Origin: DASYYE01 sp035946955 | Lineage (GTDB): Bacteria; Actinomycetota; Actinomycetes; Streptosporangiales; Streptosporangiaceae | Reading direction: 5' to 3' | Assembly: GCA_035946955.1 (NCBI GenBank) | Contig: DASYYE010000264.1 | Span: 1-20,051 of the forward strand | Length of the DNA: 20,051 bases | Made by a program: the position numbers and the translations under genes | In this document: piece by piece, positions 1-7,571 of the stretch | Numbering within the stretch: position 1 is the first letter of the stretch | Layout of the letters: every line of letters begins with the position of its first letter | Notes under the pieces: model-generated | Database searches by the model: none | Told to the model about the DNA's origin: nothing | What the model saw: the letters and a program-made list of their open reading frames with translations, nothing else

Positions 1-659
1 TCGCCTGGTTCCAGGGACGAGCGGGCTGGCTCACCGACAGCGGCGACCGTGGCCTGGAAGGCCGCGCGCCGGGCGGGGGAGGTATTCGTGAGCGACACGC
101 TGACCGCCAGCGTGCTGCCGTCGCCTGCCACCTGGCGCAACTGTTCGAGCAGGGTGCGCAGCACCTGGGTGTCCAGGTAGACCGCGACGCCCTCCAGCAG
201 GAACAGTGATGCCATGTCCGCGTCCAGGCCAGCGGAGGTGAGCAGGTCCGCGACCGGGTCGGTGGCGAAGTCAGCGGCCACGAACCGGATGTGGCTGGCG
301 CCGATGCCGAGCCGGTCCAGCCTGGACCGCTTGTCCCGCTGGGTGTCGGGGTGGTCGAGCTCGAACCACGTCACCCCTGGCTTGGCATAGCGCAGGGCCC
401 GGCCGTCGTAGCCCGCCGCTCCCACGACCACCTGCGTGCACCCGTCCGACATGGCGCCGGTGACCACACGGTCGAAGAAACGGGTCCGCGCCCGCAGGTA
501 CTCACGCATCCGGCTGGCTTCGACGCCGGCCTCTGCCGCCACGTCCCGGGCCAGCGCCTCATCGGCGGCCGGGTCGCCATAGCCGGCCTGTACCCGCTCA
601 AACGCCAGGCGGTGCGCAGCTACCCGCTGCGCAGTCACCGACGCCTCGCCCGTCTTCAT
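1..659 (-). CDS. Class I SAM-dependent methyltransferase, leucine carboxyl methyltransferase-like (partial, 3' end off window)
   Basis: The frame is open from an ATG at 657-659 to the left edge, giving about 219 residues with no stop, so the C-terminus is missing. The N-terminal half has the pattern of the LCMT/TIGR00027 family: an FFD motif (about residues 52-54), a beta-strand and glycine-rich SAM loop reading QVVVGAAGYDGRALRY, the acidic FELDHPDT segment that usually holds the ribose-binding residue, and LFLLEGVAVYLD, the equivalent of the family's EGxxxYL motif. The family transfers a methyl group from SAM to a carboxyl or hydroxyl oxygen; the substrate here is unknown. The gene begins 23 bases after the amidohydrolase stop and has only a weak purine-rich ribosome site (GAGAGCGAG), so it is probably co-transcribed as the last visible gene of the galE-galK-amidohydrolase unit. 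The family is sure; the role is not. Confidence 0.85.
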   Translation of the reverse strand, partial: MKTGEASVTAQRVAAHRLAFERVQAGYGDPAADEALARDVAAEAGVEASRMREYLRARTRFFDRVVTGAMSDGCTQVVVGAAGYDGRALRYAKPGVTWFELDHPDTQRDKRSRLDRLGIGASHIRFVAADFATDPVADLLTSAGLDADMASLFLLEGVAVYLDTQVLRTLLEQLRQVAGDGSTLAVSVSLTNTSPARRAAFQATVAAVGEPARSSLEPG

Positions 660-682
660 GACTCGCTCTCTGCCTGGGGTTC

Positions 683-1903
683 TCAGGTGGCCGGAGCGGC
701 GTCAGCCGCCTGCGCGAGGCGGCGCAGAGCCAGTTCCGCGTACAGTGCCGCACCGTCAGCCAGCACGGAGTCGTCGAAGACCGCGTCCGCGGCGTGGTTG
801 AACGGGACGCTCTGCGGGTCGTTGCCCGGCGGGCAGGCGCCGAGCATGATGAACGCGCCCGGTACCTGCTCGAGGACGAATGAGAAGTCCTCGGCTCCGG
901 TCAGGGGGTTGGGCTGGGTCAGGCACCTCCCCTGTCCGAGCACTTCGTCCACGACGTGGGTCGCGAACTGCGCCTCTGCCGCGTCGTTGACCGTGACCGG
1001 GTAGGAGTTGGTGAACTGCGCCCGCGCGGTCAGGCCATGCGCGGCGGCGACCTCGTGGACCAGGTGGAGCGCGGCTTCCCGGACCCGCTCGCGGCTGGCC
1101 GGTGAGAACGAGCGCACGGTCGCCAACAGGCGAGCTTCGTCAGGGATCACGTTGTCCGTGGTGCCCGCGTGGATGCTGCTCACGGTGATCACTACGGGGT
1201 CGAATATGTCGAACTTGCGGGTGACCATGGTCTGCAGCGAGGTCACGATCTCGCAGGCCGCGGGGATCGGGTCCGCGGCGTGGTGCGGCTGCGAGGCGTG
1301 GCCGCCGTGCCCTCGCACGGTCACCTCCAGGACTTCCGCGGCGGCCATCATGGTGCCGGGCCGGGTGCTGCATACCCCGGCGGGCAGCAGGGCCGACGCC
1401 ACGTGCAGCGCGTACGCGGCGGCCGGGCGCTGGCCAGCGGCCTCGAGCACCCCTTCGTCGATCATGTGCTTGGCCCCGGCGTAACCCTCCTCGCCGGGCT
1501 GGAACATGAACACCACCGTCCCAGGCAGCTCCGCCCGCCGGGCCGACAGCAGCCGGGCCGCGCCCACGAGCATCGCGGTGTGCAGGTCATGGCCGCAGGC
1601 ATGCATAACCCCGTCGTTGCTCGACGCGTAGTCCAGCCCGGTCCGCTCGGCCACGGGCAGCGCGTCCATGTCGCCGCGCAGGAGCACGGTCGGCCCGCCC
1701 GGCCCGCCGTTGCCACGCAGCACCGCGGTCACCGAGCTGAGCGCGGTCCCGCGCGTCACCTCCAGCGGCAGGCTGTCCAGGGCGTCCAGCACTTTGCGCT
1801 GGGTGCCGGGCAGGTACAGCCCTATCTCGGGCTCGCGGTGGATCGCACGCCGCAGCTCGGTCAGGTCGTGGGCGATCTCTGACGCGTCGTCGGTGACGGA
1901 CAA
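683..1903 (-). CDS. M20D-family amidohydrolase (hippurate / N-acyl-amino-acid hydrolase type)
   Basis: This 406-residue metallohydrolase should cleave an amide bond between an acyl group and an amino acid. All M20D metal-site motifs are visible: GDMDALPVAE (about 77-86), HACGHD with Cys103 and His105, PGEEG with Glu138/Glu139, ALHV with His167, and a late FNHAAD histidine. The dimerisation (lid) domain carries GHGGHASQPHHAADP. I chose the TTG start at 1901-1903 because GGAGG lies six bases upstream (1910-1914) and the alignable protein begins there. An in-frame ATG at 1969 would add 22 proline-, arginine- and tryptophan-containing residues with no family match. It lies 87 bases downstream of galK and 23 bases upstream of the methyltransferase, so it may share the gal transcript. 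Nothing in the sequence fixes the acyl group or amino acid. There is no signal peptide, so it is cytoplasmic. Confidence 0.92.
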   Translation of the reverse strand: MSVTDDASEIAHDLTELRRAIHREPEIGLYLPGTQRKVLDALDSLPLEVTRGTALSSVTAVLRGNGGPGGPTVLLRGDMDALPVAERTGLDYASSNDGVMHACGHDLHTAMLVGAARLLSARRAELPGTVVFMFQPGEEGYAGAKHMIDEGVLEAAGQRPAAAYALHVASALLPAGVCSTRPGTMMAAAEVLEVTVRGHGGHASQPHHAADPIPAACEIVTSLQTMVTRKFDIFDPVVITVSSIHAGTTDNVIPDEARLLATVRSFSPASRERVREAALHLVHEVAAAHGLTARAQFTNSYPVTVNDAAEAQFATHVVDEVLGQGRCLTQPNPLTGAEDFSFVLEQVPGAFIMLGACPPGNDPQSVPFNHAADAVFDDSVLADGAALYAELALRRLAQAADAAPAT

Positions 1904-1966
1904 TTTCCACCTCCGTGGGGTGCCACGCATCGTGGGTGGTGAAGGTGGCCCGCTGTCTGTGGGCCG

Positions 1967-1990
1967 CAACCGGTGCTTACCCGGCGGTTG
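1967..1990 (-). terminator. Possible stem-loop just after galK stop
   Basis: Directly after the galK stop codon, the arms CAACCG and CGGTTG form a perfect 6-bp stem around a 12-base loop that itself contains CCGG. There is no U-tract, which is common for actinobacterial terminators but also makes the call weak. It could attenuate read-through from galK into the amidohydrolase gene. Confidence 0.25.
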
Positions 1991-3169
1991 TCACCGTATC
2001 CGGCTGGCGCCAGCAGATGGCACCGCTGTCAGGAAGCTCGGAGTCCGCCAGCCACGGCTGGCGAACTCCGCCTCGACAGCCGCGCGGACGTGACCATCGT
2101 CTGCCGGTGCGAGCGCCACCACCGACCCGCCGAACCCGCCGCCGACCATCCGTGCCCCCAATGCCCCGCCCCGGCAGGCCGCGGTTACCGCGGCGTCCGC
2201 CTCCGGCCAGGAGACCTCATAGTCACCGGCGAGTGAGTCGTGCGAGGCCAGCAGCAACTCCCCGGTCCCGGCCAGGTCGCCGCGGCGCAGCAGCGCCACG
2301 GCCGCGTGCACCCGCTGGTTCTCGGTGACCACGTGACGGGTCCGCCGGGCCAGTACCTCGTCGAACCCGGCTGGCACCTGCGGATGGTCGCCGAGGTCGC
2401 GGAGGCTGCGCACACCGAGCCCGGACGCTGCCCGCTCACACTCCTGCCTGCGCAGCGCGTACCTGCCGTCGGCCATGACATGGCGGACCCGGGTGTCGAT
2501 GACCGTCATGGCAAGGCCATGTGCGGCTGGGTCGAGGGGGACAAGCGTCGTGTCCCTGCTCTGGCAGTCCAGCAACAGGGCATGGCCCGCCTCACACAGC
2601 AGCGACGCTGACTGGTCCAGGATCCCGCTGGGAATGCCGAGCATCTCGTTCTCGGCGCGCGAGGTCAGCGCGACAAGTTCCGGCCGGGCGATGTCCAGGC
2701 CGTATAGCCCGGCCAGTGCCAGCGCCACCGCGCACTCCAGTGCGGCCGACGAGGACAGCCCGCCGCCCTCGGGCAGGTCGGAGTCGATGGCGAGGTCCGC
2801 CCCACCCACCTCATGGCCAGCCTCGCACAGGGCCCACGCGACCCCGGCCGGGTAGGCGGCCCAGCCGCCCACGCTGCCGGGCGCCAGTGCGGCGACCGCC
2901 ACGGCCACCGGCTCGCCCGGCGCCTGGCGTGAGTGGATCGCCAGCACCCCGTCGTCGCGGCGGGCCGCAGCCACCACCACGCCACGGTCCAGCGCGAACG
3001 GCAGCACCCAGCCCTGGTTGTAGTCCGTGTGCTCGCCGATGAGGTTCACCCTGCCCGGCGCGCGCCAGACGCCCGCGGGCTCCGCCTGGAAACACTCACC
3101 GAACCACTGCGCGGCCCGCTCGGGGTCTACCAGTGGCCCCAGGGAGGCGTCTGCGGCTGCGGCGGTCAC
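1991..3169 (-). CDS. galK: Galactokinase GalK
   Basis: GalK phosphorylates alpha-D-galactose at C1 using ATP, the entry step of the Leloir pathway, in the cytoplasm. The 392-residue protein has the usual length and all GHMP-kinase galactokinase signatures: GRVNLIGEHTDY at 39-50 (sugar binding, with the catalytic-arginine region), the ATP-binding loop EGGGLSSSAA at about 134-143, the catalytic aspartate in GILDQSAS (Asp185), and the C-terminal motif GARMVGGGFGGS at about 338-349. The start is GTG at 3167-3169, which overlaps the galE stop in a GTGA arrangement, so translation is coupled to galE. galT is not adjacent but lies about 7 kb upstream at 10155, an uncommon split of the pathway genes. 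No residue needed for activity appears missing. Confidence 0.97.
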   Translation of the reverse strand: MTAAAADASLGPLVDPERAAQWFGECFQAEPAGVWRAPGRVNLIGEHTDYNQGWVLPFALDRGVVVAAARRDDGVLAIHSRQAPGEPVAVAVAALAPGSVGGWAAYPAGVAWALCEAGHEVGGADLAIDSDLPEGGGLSSSAALECAVALALAGLYGLDIARPELVALTSRAENEMLGIPSGILDQSASLLCEAGHALLLDCQSRDTTLVPLDPAAHGLAMTVIDTRVRHVMADGRYALRRQECERAASGLGVRSLRDLGDHPQVPAGFDEVLARRTRHVVTENQRVHAAVALLRRGDLAGTGELLLASHDSLAGDYEVSWPEADAAVTAACRGGALGARMVGGGFGGSVVALAPADDGHVRAAVEAEFASRGWRTPSFLTAVPSAGASRIR

Positions 3170-4164
3170 CTGGCGGCTTGCCCAGCGCCGTCACGCTGCT
3201 GGGCAAAGGCCCACGCATCCGCCGCCATCTCCGCTAGGCCGCGCTCGGCATGCCAGCCATGTTCTGCGGAAATCTTCTCGGCCGAAGCCACGAGGACCGC
3301 GGGGTCCCCGGGCCGGCGTGGAGCCGAGACCACCTGGACCTTCTGGCCGGTGACTTCCTGGCAGACCGTGAGCACCTCCCGGTTGGAGTAGCCGGTGCCG
3401 GTCCCCAGGTTGTAGGTCTGGTGTTTGCCCGGCTCGCAGGCACCCAAGGCGATGAGGTGGGCCTGGGCCAGGTCGGTCACGTGGATGTAGTCGCGGACGC
3501 ATGTCCCATCGGGGGTGGGGTAGTCCTCGCCGAAGAGCTGGAAGCTGGCGCGGGCGTCCTCGGGTGCCAGCATGGCCGCGAGGATGTTGGGGATGAGGTG
3601 CGTCTCGGGCTGGTGGCGTTCACCGAGCCAGCGGCCGTCCGGGTCCGCATGGGCCCCGGCGACGTTGAAGTAGCGCAGGCTGACCGCGCCCGTGCCGTGC
3701 ATGCGGGCGTGCTCCGTGAGAGCCGTATCTACGGCGAGCTTGGATTCGCCATAGGGGCTGGTGGGCCGGGCCGGGTCGGTCTCCTCGATCGGCGTCCGCT
3801 CGGGGTCGCCGTAGACCGCGGCGGTCGAGGAGAAGATGATCTTCTTGGTGCCCTGCTCACGCATGGCTTCCAGCAGGGCCAGCGAACCGCCGAGGTTGTG
3901 CTCCCAGTAGCGGGCCGGGTAGGCCACGGACTCGCCCACCAGAGACTTGGCGGCGAAGTGCAGCACGGCGTCCACGCCATCGGCGAGCAGCTTCCCGGCC
4001 TCATCCCGGATGGTCCCGCGGACGAACTCGCACCGCGCGGGCACGGCGTCCGCGTGGCCCGTGGACAGGTCGTCGAGGACCACCACCTCATGGCCCTCAC
4101 CGGCCGCCATCGCGGCCACGACACTGCCGATGTAACCCGCCCCACCAGTGACCAGCAGCCGCAT
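3166..4164 (-). CDS. galE: UDP-glucose 4-epimerase GalE
   Basis: GalE interconverts UDP-galactose and UDP-glucose with bound NAD, completing the Leloir cycle and also supplying UDP-galactose for glycans. The 332-residue short-chain dehydrogenase fold shows the NAD-binding GGAGYIG at 7-13, DDLSTGH after strand 2, LHFAAKSLVGES (68-79), FSSTAAVYGD (111-120) and the catalytic YGESK (Tyr138, Lys142). The position equivalent to E. coli Ser124 is Thr114, a conservative change. RYFNVAGA and the CVRDYIHVTDLA motif mark the sugar-nucleotide-binding half. I chose the ATG at 4162-4164 because the Rossmann motif starts there and GGAGG lies four bases upstream (4169-4173); the open frame extends further up but without homology. 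It is the first gene of galE-galK and diverges from the CorC-like gene. Confidence 0.96.
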   Translation of the reverse strand: MRLLVTGGAGYIGSVVAAMAAGEGHEVVVLDDLSTGHADAVPARCEFVRGTIRDEAGKLLADGVDAVLHFAAKSLVGESVAYPARYWEHNLGGSLALLEAMREQGTKKIIFSSTAAVYGDPERTPIEETDPARPTSPYGESKLAVDTALTEHARMHGTGAVSLRYFNVAGAHADPDGRWLGERHQPETHLIPNILAAMLAPEDARASFQLFGEDYPTPDGTCVRDYIHVTDLAQAHLIALGACEPGKHQTYNLGTGTGYSNREVLTVCQEVTGQKVQVVSAPRRPGDPAVLVASAEKISAEHGWHAERGLAEMAADAWAFAQQRDGAGQAAR

Positions 4165-4403
4165 CAAGCCTCCAGGAGCACCCGCCCGGCATCCGCCGGC
4201 GGCACATTGACGACCAAGACCCGTCGCCGGATCATGTGGTGGCACAGGCCATCGCCCACCACGGGACCGACCGGGACACATACACTATCTGGACCTGCCC
4301 AGGCCACGGCTGCCGACCGCTGGCCGGGCCGCTCTGGGGGCGGGGTAAGGGGGGCAGTGCCGCACCCGGCGATGCCCGCCAATCGGAGGTCAGGGGTCAG
4401 GCC
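4165..4403. promoter_or_regulatory. Divergent intergenic region between galE and the corC-like gene
   Basis: This 239-base gap must hold promoters for both directions. The only AT-richer island is around 4279-4290. It offers a TACACT (4281-4286) on the plus strand and a TAGTGT (4282-4287) on the minus strand, both fitting the actinobacterial TANNNT pattern. Neither has a convincing -35 hexamer at 16-19 bases, so the assignment is tentative. I do not see the TTTGTTCG or TGGTAGTTT motifs found at the transporter promoter. Confidence 0.35.
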
Positions 4404-5711
4404 GTGAACAATATCGGCTGGGACGTGGCGGTCGTCCTGGTCATCGTGACAGTCGGCGGGTTCTTCGCCGCAGCGGAGATGGCGCTGGTCTCGTTGCGCG
4501 AGGGCCAGGTGCGTTCGCTCGCGCAGCGGGGCAAGCGGGGCAAGCGCGCCGCCAGGCTCGCCCAGGACCCCAACCGGTTCCTGTCGGCCGTCCAGATAGG
4601 GGTGACACTGGCCACCCTGCTGTCCGGTGCGTACGGGGCTGCGACGCTGGCCAGCGCGATGAGGTCCGCGCTCATCTCCGACCATCTCTCCTCCGGTCTG
4701 GCATCCGCGCTGTCGCTGATCACAGTGACCGTGGCGATCTCCTTCGTCACGCTGATCTTCGGTGAGCTGGCTCCCAAGCGGCTGGCATTGCAGCGCCCGG
4801 AGACGGTCGCGTTGTTCGCCGCGCCCGTGCTCGACCGGATCTCGTCGCTGGCCAGGCCCGTGGTGTGGCTGCTGTCCATGTCGGTCAACCTGGTGGTGCG
4901 CCTGCTCGGCGGTGACCCGGCGAAGAACCGCGAGGTCATGACCGAGGAGGAACTGCACGACCTGGTCGCTGGCCACCAGGCGCTGACCCCCGACGAGCGC
5001 TACATCGTCAGCGAGGTGTTCGACGCGGGCAAGCGCCAGCTCCGCGAGGTGCTCATCCCGCGCACGGAGGTGGAGTTCCTCCACGCGGACATGCCACTGG
5101 CCCAGGCCGCCGAACTGACCTGGGGTGCCCCCCACTCGCGGTTCCCCGTGTACCAGGAGTCCAAGGACGACGTGGTCGGTTTCGTCCACGTACGTGACCT
5201 GCTGGACCCTGGCCGGCCGGTCAATGCGCTGACCGTGCGCGAGGTAACCCGGCCGGTGAAGATGCTGCCGATCAGCAAGCGGGTGCTGCCGGCCATGTCG
5301 GAGATGCGCCGCGACCGCGCCCACCTGGCGATCGTGGTGGACGAGTACGGCGGGACCGCGGGCATCGTGACCCTGGAGGACCTGGTCGAGGAGCTGATCG
5401 GGGACATCAAGGACGAGTACGACATCGGTGAGGCCACCTCGCGCCAGCTCCACGGCGGGCAGCTCGAGGTGGACGGCCTGCTGAACCTGGATGACTTCCA
5501 GGAGCAGACCGGGGTGGCCCTGCCGGAGGGGCCGTACGAGACGGTGGCGGGGTACGTACTGGCCACGCTGGGGCAGCTGCCGGTGGTGGGGGACTCGGTA
5601 GAGGGGGACGGGCACCGGCTCACCGTGACCGAGATGGATGGCCGCCGGATTGCGCGGGTGCGGGTGAGCCCGGGCCGGGCGCCGCTGGCGGACCCTCCCC
5701 CCCAGCGATGA
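4404..5711 (+). CDS. CNNM/CorC (HlyC) family membrane transporter with CBS pair
   Basis: This 435-residue protein belongs to the CNNM/CorC family, implicated in magnesium and other divalent-cation export, long annotated as hemolysin-like. The order is canonical. A DUF21/CNNM membrane domain spans about 1-185 with hydrophobic segments at 6-25, 62-85, 100-122 and 133-168, and carries FFAAAEMALVS and the family GELAPK (120-125). A CBS-domain pair follows (about 215-335), including SRFPVY and VVDEYGGTAGIVTLEDL. The C-terminal CorC_HlyC domain (about 345-430) contains VDGLLNLDDF. The GTG at 4404-4406 is preferred: it gives the membrane helix at the N-terminus and has AGGGG about seven bases upstream. 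An in-frame ATG at 4236 would add 56 non-homologous residues. It lies on the strand opposite to the gal genes, separating galE-galK from the transporter and galT. It converges on and overlaps the downstream DeoR gene. Confidence 0.93.
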   Translation: MNNIGWDVAVVLVIVTVGGFFAAAEMALVSLREGQVRSLAQRGKRGKRAARLAQDPNRFLSAVQIGVTLATLLSGAYGAATLASAMRSALISDHLSSGLASALSLITVTVAISFVTLIFGELAPKRLALQRPETVALFAAPVLDRISSLARPVVWLLSMSVNLVVRLLGGDPAKNREVMTEEELHDLVAGHQALTPDERYIVSEVFDAGKRQLREVLIPRTEVEFLHADMPLAQAAELTWGAPHSRFPVYQESKDDVVGFVHVRDLLDPGRPVNALTVREVTRPVKMLPISKRVLPAMSEMRRDRAHLAIVVDEYGGTAGIVTLEDLVEELIGDIKDEYDIGEATSRQLHGGQLEVDGLLNLDDFQEQTGVALPEGPYETVAGYVLATLGQLPVVGDSVEGDGHRLTVTEMDGRRIARVRVSPGRAPLADPPPQR

Positions 5712-6468
5712 TGAGTTTGCCAACGGTCGCGCCGATCACCTCGCGCGCTGCCGTTCCGAGTCCCGCATCGCTCACCAGCACGTCGGCGTCGGCCAGTGCC
5801 GCTATCGCGCAGAGCCCGGTGACTCCCCACTTGGTGTGGTCGGCCAGCACCACCAGGCTGGCCGCGGACGCCGCCATGGCCCGGTTCACGTCGGCCTCCA
5901 TCAGGTTGGGAGTGGTGAACCCCGCCAGCGGGTCCATTCCGTGCACCCCCATCAGCAGGCAGTCCACGTGCAATCCGCGCATGGCCGTCACCGCGAGCGG
6001 CCCCACCAGTGCGTCAGACGGTGTCCGCTGCCCTCCTGTGAGCAGGACCGTCTGGGACGGGACACCGTGGGCGAACAGGTGGTCAGCCACCCGCACCGAA
6101 TTGGTCACCACCGTCAGGTCCTGCACCTGTGCCAGGTGGGCAGCTAGCGCGTATGTGGTCGTCCCCGCGCTGACCGCTATCGTCCCCCCGGGAGGGACCA
6201 GTCCCGCCGCGGTCGCCGCGATCATCTCCTTCGCCGTCTTCTCCTGGCCTGACTTGACCTCGAACCCGGGTTCGTCGCTGGTGCCCCGCCTGCCTGCAGT
6301 CGCACCGCCGTAGACCTTCCTCACCAGCCCACGCCGCGCCAGCGCGTCGATGTCACGGCGCACCGTCATGTCTGAGACACCAAGCAACTGCGCCAGCTCA
6401 CCGACCCGGACGCCGCCGCCCCGTTCGATCTCCGCCATGATCAGGTTCTGCCGCTGCTCCGCAAGCAT
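5620..6468 (-). CDS. DeoR-family transcriptional repressor (copy 1, downstream of sugar ABC transporter)
   Basis: This 282-residue regulator has an N-terminal winged helix-turn-helix (about 1-60) with the DeoR signature QLLGVSDMTVRRDIDAL, followed by YGGA. A DeoRC sugar-phosphate sensor domain (about 75-254) contains IAVSAGTTTYALA, VVTNS, LLTGGQRTPSDALVGP and VLADHTKWGV. Such proteins usually repress sugar catabolism genes and are released by a phosphorylated sugar. The start is the ATG at 6466-6468, preceded by GGGGGTGA; the frame runs further upstream only as antisense or out-of-frame sequence of the permease. It follows the permease genes by 98 bases with a strong stem-loop between. The last ~28 residues are rich in Pro, Gly, Ala and Ser and lie entirely antisense to the corC-like gene, so they are probably an unstructured extension. 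It is strikingly similar to the second DeoR gene at 11309-12208. Confidence 0.93.
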   Translation of the reverse strand: MLAEQRQNLIMAEIERGGGVRVGELAQLLGVSDMTVRRDIDALARRGLVRKVYGGATAGRRGTSDEPGFEVKSGQEKTAKEMIAATAAGLVPPGGTIAVSAGTTTYALAAHLAQVQDLTVVTNSVRVADHLFAHGVPSQTVLLTGGQRTPSDALVGPLAVTAMRGLHVDCLLMGVHGMDPLAGFTTPNLMEADVNRAMAASAASLVVLADHTKWGVTGLCAIAALADADVLVSDAGLGTAAREVIGATVGKLIIAGGEGPPAAPGPGSPAPAQSGGHPSRSR

Positions 6469-6542
6469 GACGTCACCCCCAGCAGACAGTGCAGGCGGTC
6501 GCCCAGGCAGGCTCCGCTGACACCCCCCTTGCCCTTGGTCCC

Positions 6543-6568
6543 AGGGCGTGTCCCGGGGGACACGCCCT
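6543..6568. terminator. Strong stem-loop at the end of the transporter operon
   Basis: The arms AGGGCGTGTCC (6543-6553) and GGACACGCCCT (6558-6568) form a perfect 11-bp GC-rich stem around a four-base loop. The hairpin begins inside the TAG stop codon of the downstream permease (6567-6569). There is no U-tract, as is usual for high-GC actinobacteria. It probably ends or attenuates the transporter transcript before the DeoR gene. Confidence 0.65.
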
Positions 6569-7571
6569 AGCCCTTCGTCGCGCCCAGGGTCAACCCGGCG
6601 ATGAACTGCCGCTGCAGCAGGATGTACACGACCAGGGTCGGGATCGCGGCCATCATCGCGGCTGCCGCGATCAGGTTCTGGTTGGAGACGAACTGGCCCT
6701 GCAGGTTGGCCAGTGCGGAGGTGATCGGGCGCTTGCTGCCGGTCACCATGAGAGTGATCGCCCAGAAGAAGTCGTTGTAGATCCAGGTGGTCAGCAGCGT
6801 GGCGAGGGCAGCGAGGGCGGGGCGGCACAGCGGGATGGTCAGCCGCCAGTAGCGCACCCACATGGCGGCGCCGTCGACCTCGGCGGCCTCGTACATCTCG
6901 GCGGGAATGGTCCGCATGTAGTTGCTGAGGACGAACACGCAGAACCCGGTCTGGAACGCGACGTTGATCACGACGAGGCCGAAGACCGAGTCGTAGAGCA
7001 GACCGCTGGAGCTTATCCAGTTGGGCAGGGGTATCAGCAGGTAGAGGCGGTACAGCGGGGTGATGATGACCTGCTGCGGCAGCAGGTTGCCAGCCGTGAA
7101 CATCAGGAGCAGGAAGATATTGATCTTGATGTGGACCCGGCAGACGACGAACGCCACCAGCGATGCCAGCGCCAGCGTGACCACCACCGCGGGAATGGTG
7201 ATCGCCACCGAGTTCCCGAAGTAGCGCAGCATGTCCGACTGCGTCCAGGCGTTCAGGTAGTTGCTGAGCGTCAGGTGGTGCGGCAGCGACACATACCCAT
7301 ACCTCGACGTCTCGCCGTACGGGCGGAACGAGACGTACAGCGCGAAGAGGACCGGGACCAGCCAGAGCACCGAGGCACCGACCATCAGCACGTAGGCGGC
7401 TACCCTGCCTGGCCGCGGCGCAGGCCTGCGGAACCCCGCGGCCACGCCGCCGGTGCTGGCGCGGCGGGCCGGAAGGGGCCAGCGCAGTCCGCCGCTGGAG
7501 GACTGCGGCACGGTGCCAGGCATGTCGGTGGCCAGGGGCCCGCTCTCCTGGGTGGCAGGACGTTCGGACAT
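6567..7571 (-). CDS. CUT1 carbohydrate ABC transporter permease, MalG-like
   Basis: This 334-residue inner-membrane permease forms half of the translocation channel. A basic, proline-rich cytoplasmic N-terminus (about 1-55) is followed by six predicted membrane helices, starting with AAYVLMVGASVLWLVPVLFALYV-type sequence near 60. The cytoplasmic EAA loop that docks the ATPase reads EAAEVDGAAMWVRYWRLTIPL, with the characteristic EAA---G spacing. The ending GLTLGATKG is typical of MalG-type permeases. The ATG (7569-7571) overlaps the stop of the first permease by one base (TGATG), so the two are translated together. A much longer open frame upstream (to 8693) only shadows the first permease and is not used. 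No ATPase gene accompanies the set. A shared ATPase of the MsiK type elsewhere in the genome is the usual solution in actinomycetes. Confidence 0.94.
   Translation of the reverse strand: MSERPATQESGPLATDMPGTVPQSSSGGLRWPLPARRASTGGVAAGFRRPAPRPGRVAAYVLMVGASVLWLVPVLFALYVSFRPYGETSRYGYVSLPHHLTLSNYLNAWTQSDMLRYFGNSVAITIPAVVVTLALASLVAFVVCRVHIKINIFLLLMFTAGNLLPQQVIITPLYRLYLLIPLPNWISSSGLLYDSVFGLVVINVAFQTGFCVFVLSNYMRTIPAEMYEAAEVDGAAMWVRYWRLTIPLCRPALAALATLLTTWIYNDFFWAITLMVTGSKRPITSALANLQGQFVSNQNLIAAAAMMAAIPTLVVYILLQRQFIAGLTLGATKG

Noticed and set aside
291..1882. Several plus-strand open frames opposite the methyltransferase and amidohydrolase
   Set aside because: They are antisense shadows without domains; the minus strand carries intact catalytic motifs.
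4164..5723. Long 519-codon open frame on the minus strand opposite the corC-like gene
   Set aside because: It is rich in His, Gln, Arg and Gly in the manner of antisense high-GC DNA and has no recognisable domain, while the plus strand encodes a complete CNNM/CorC protein.
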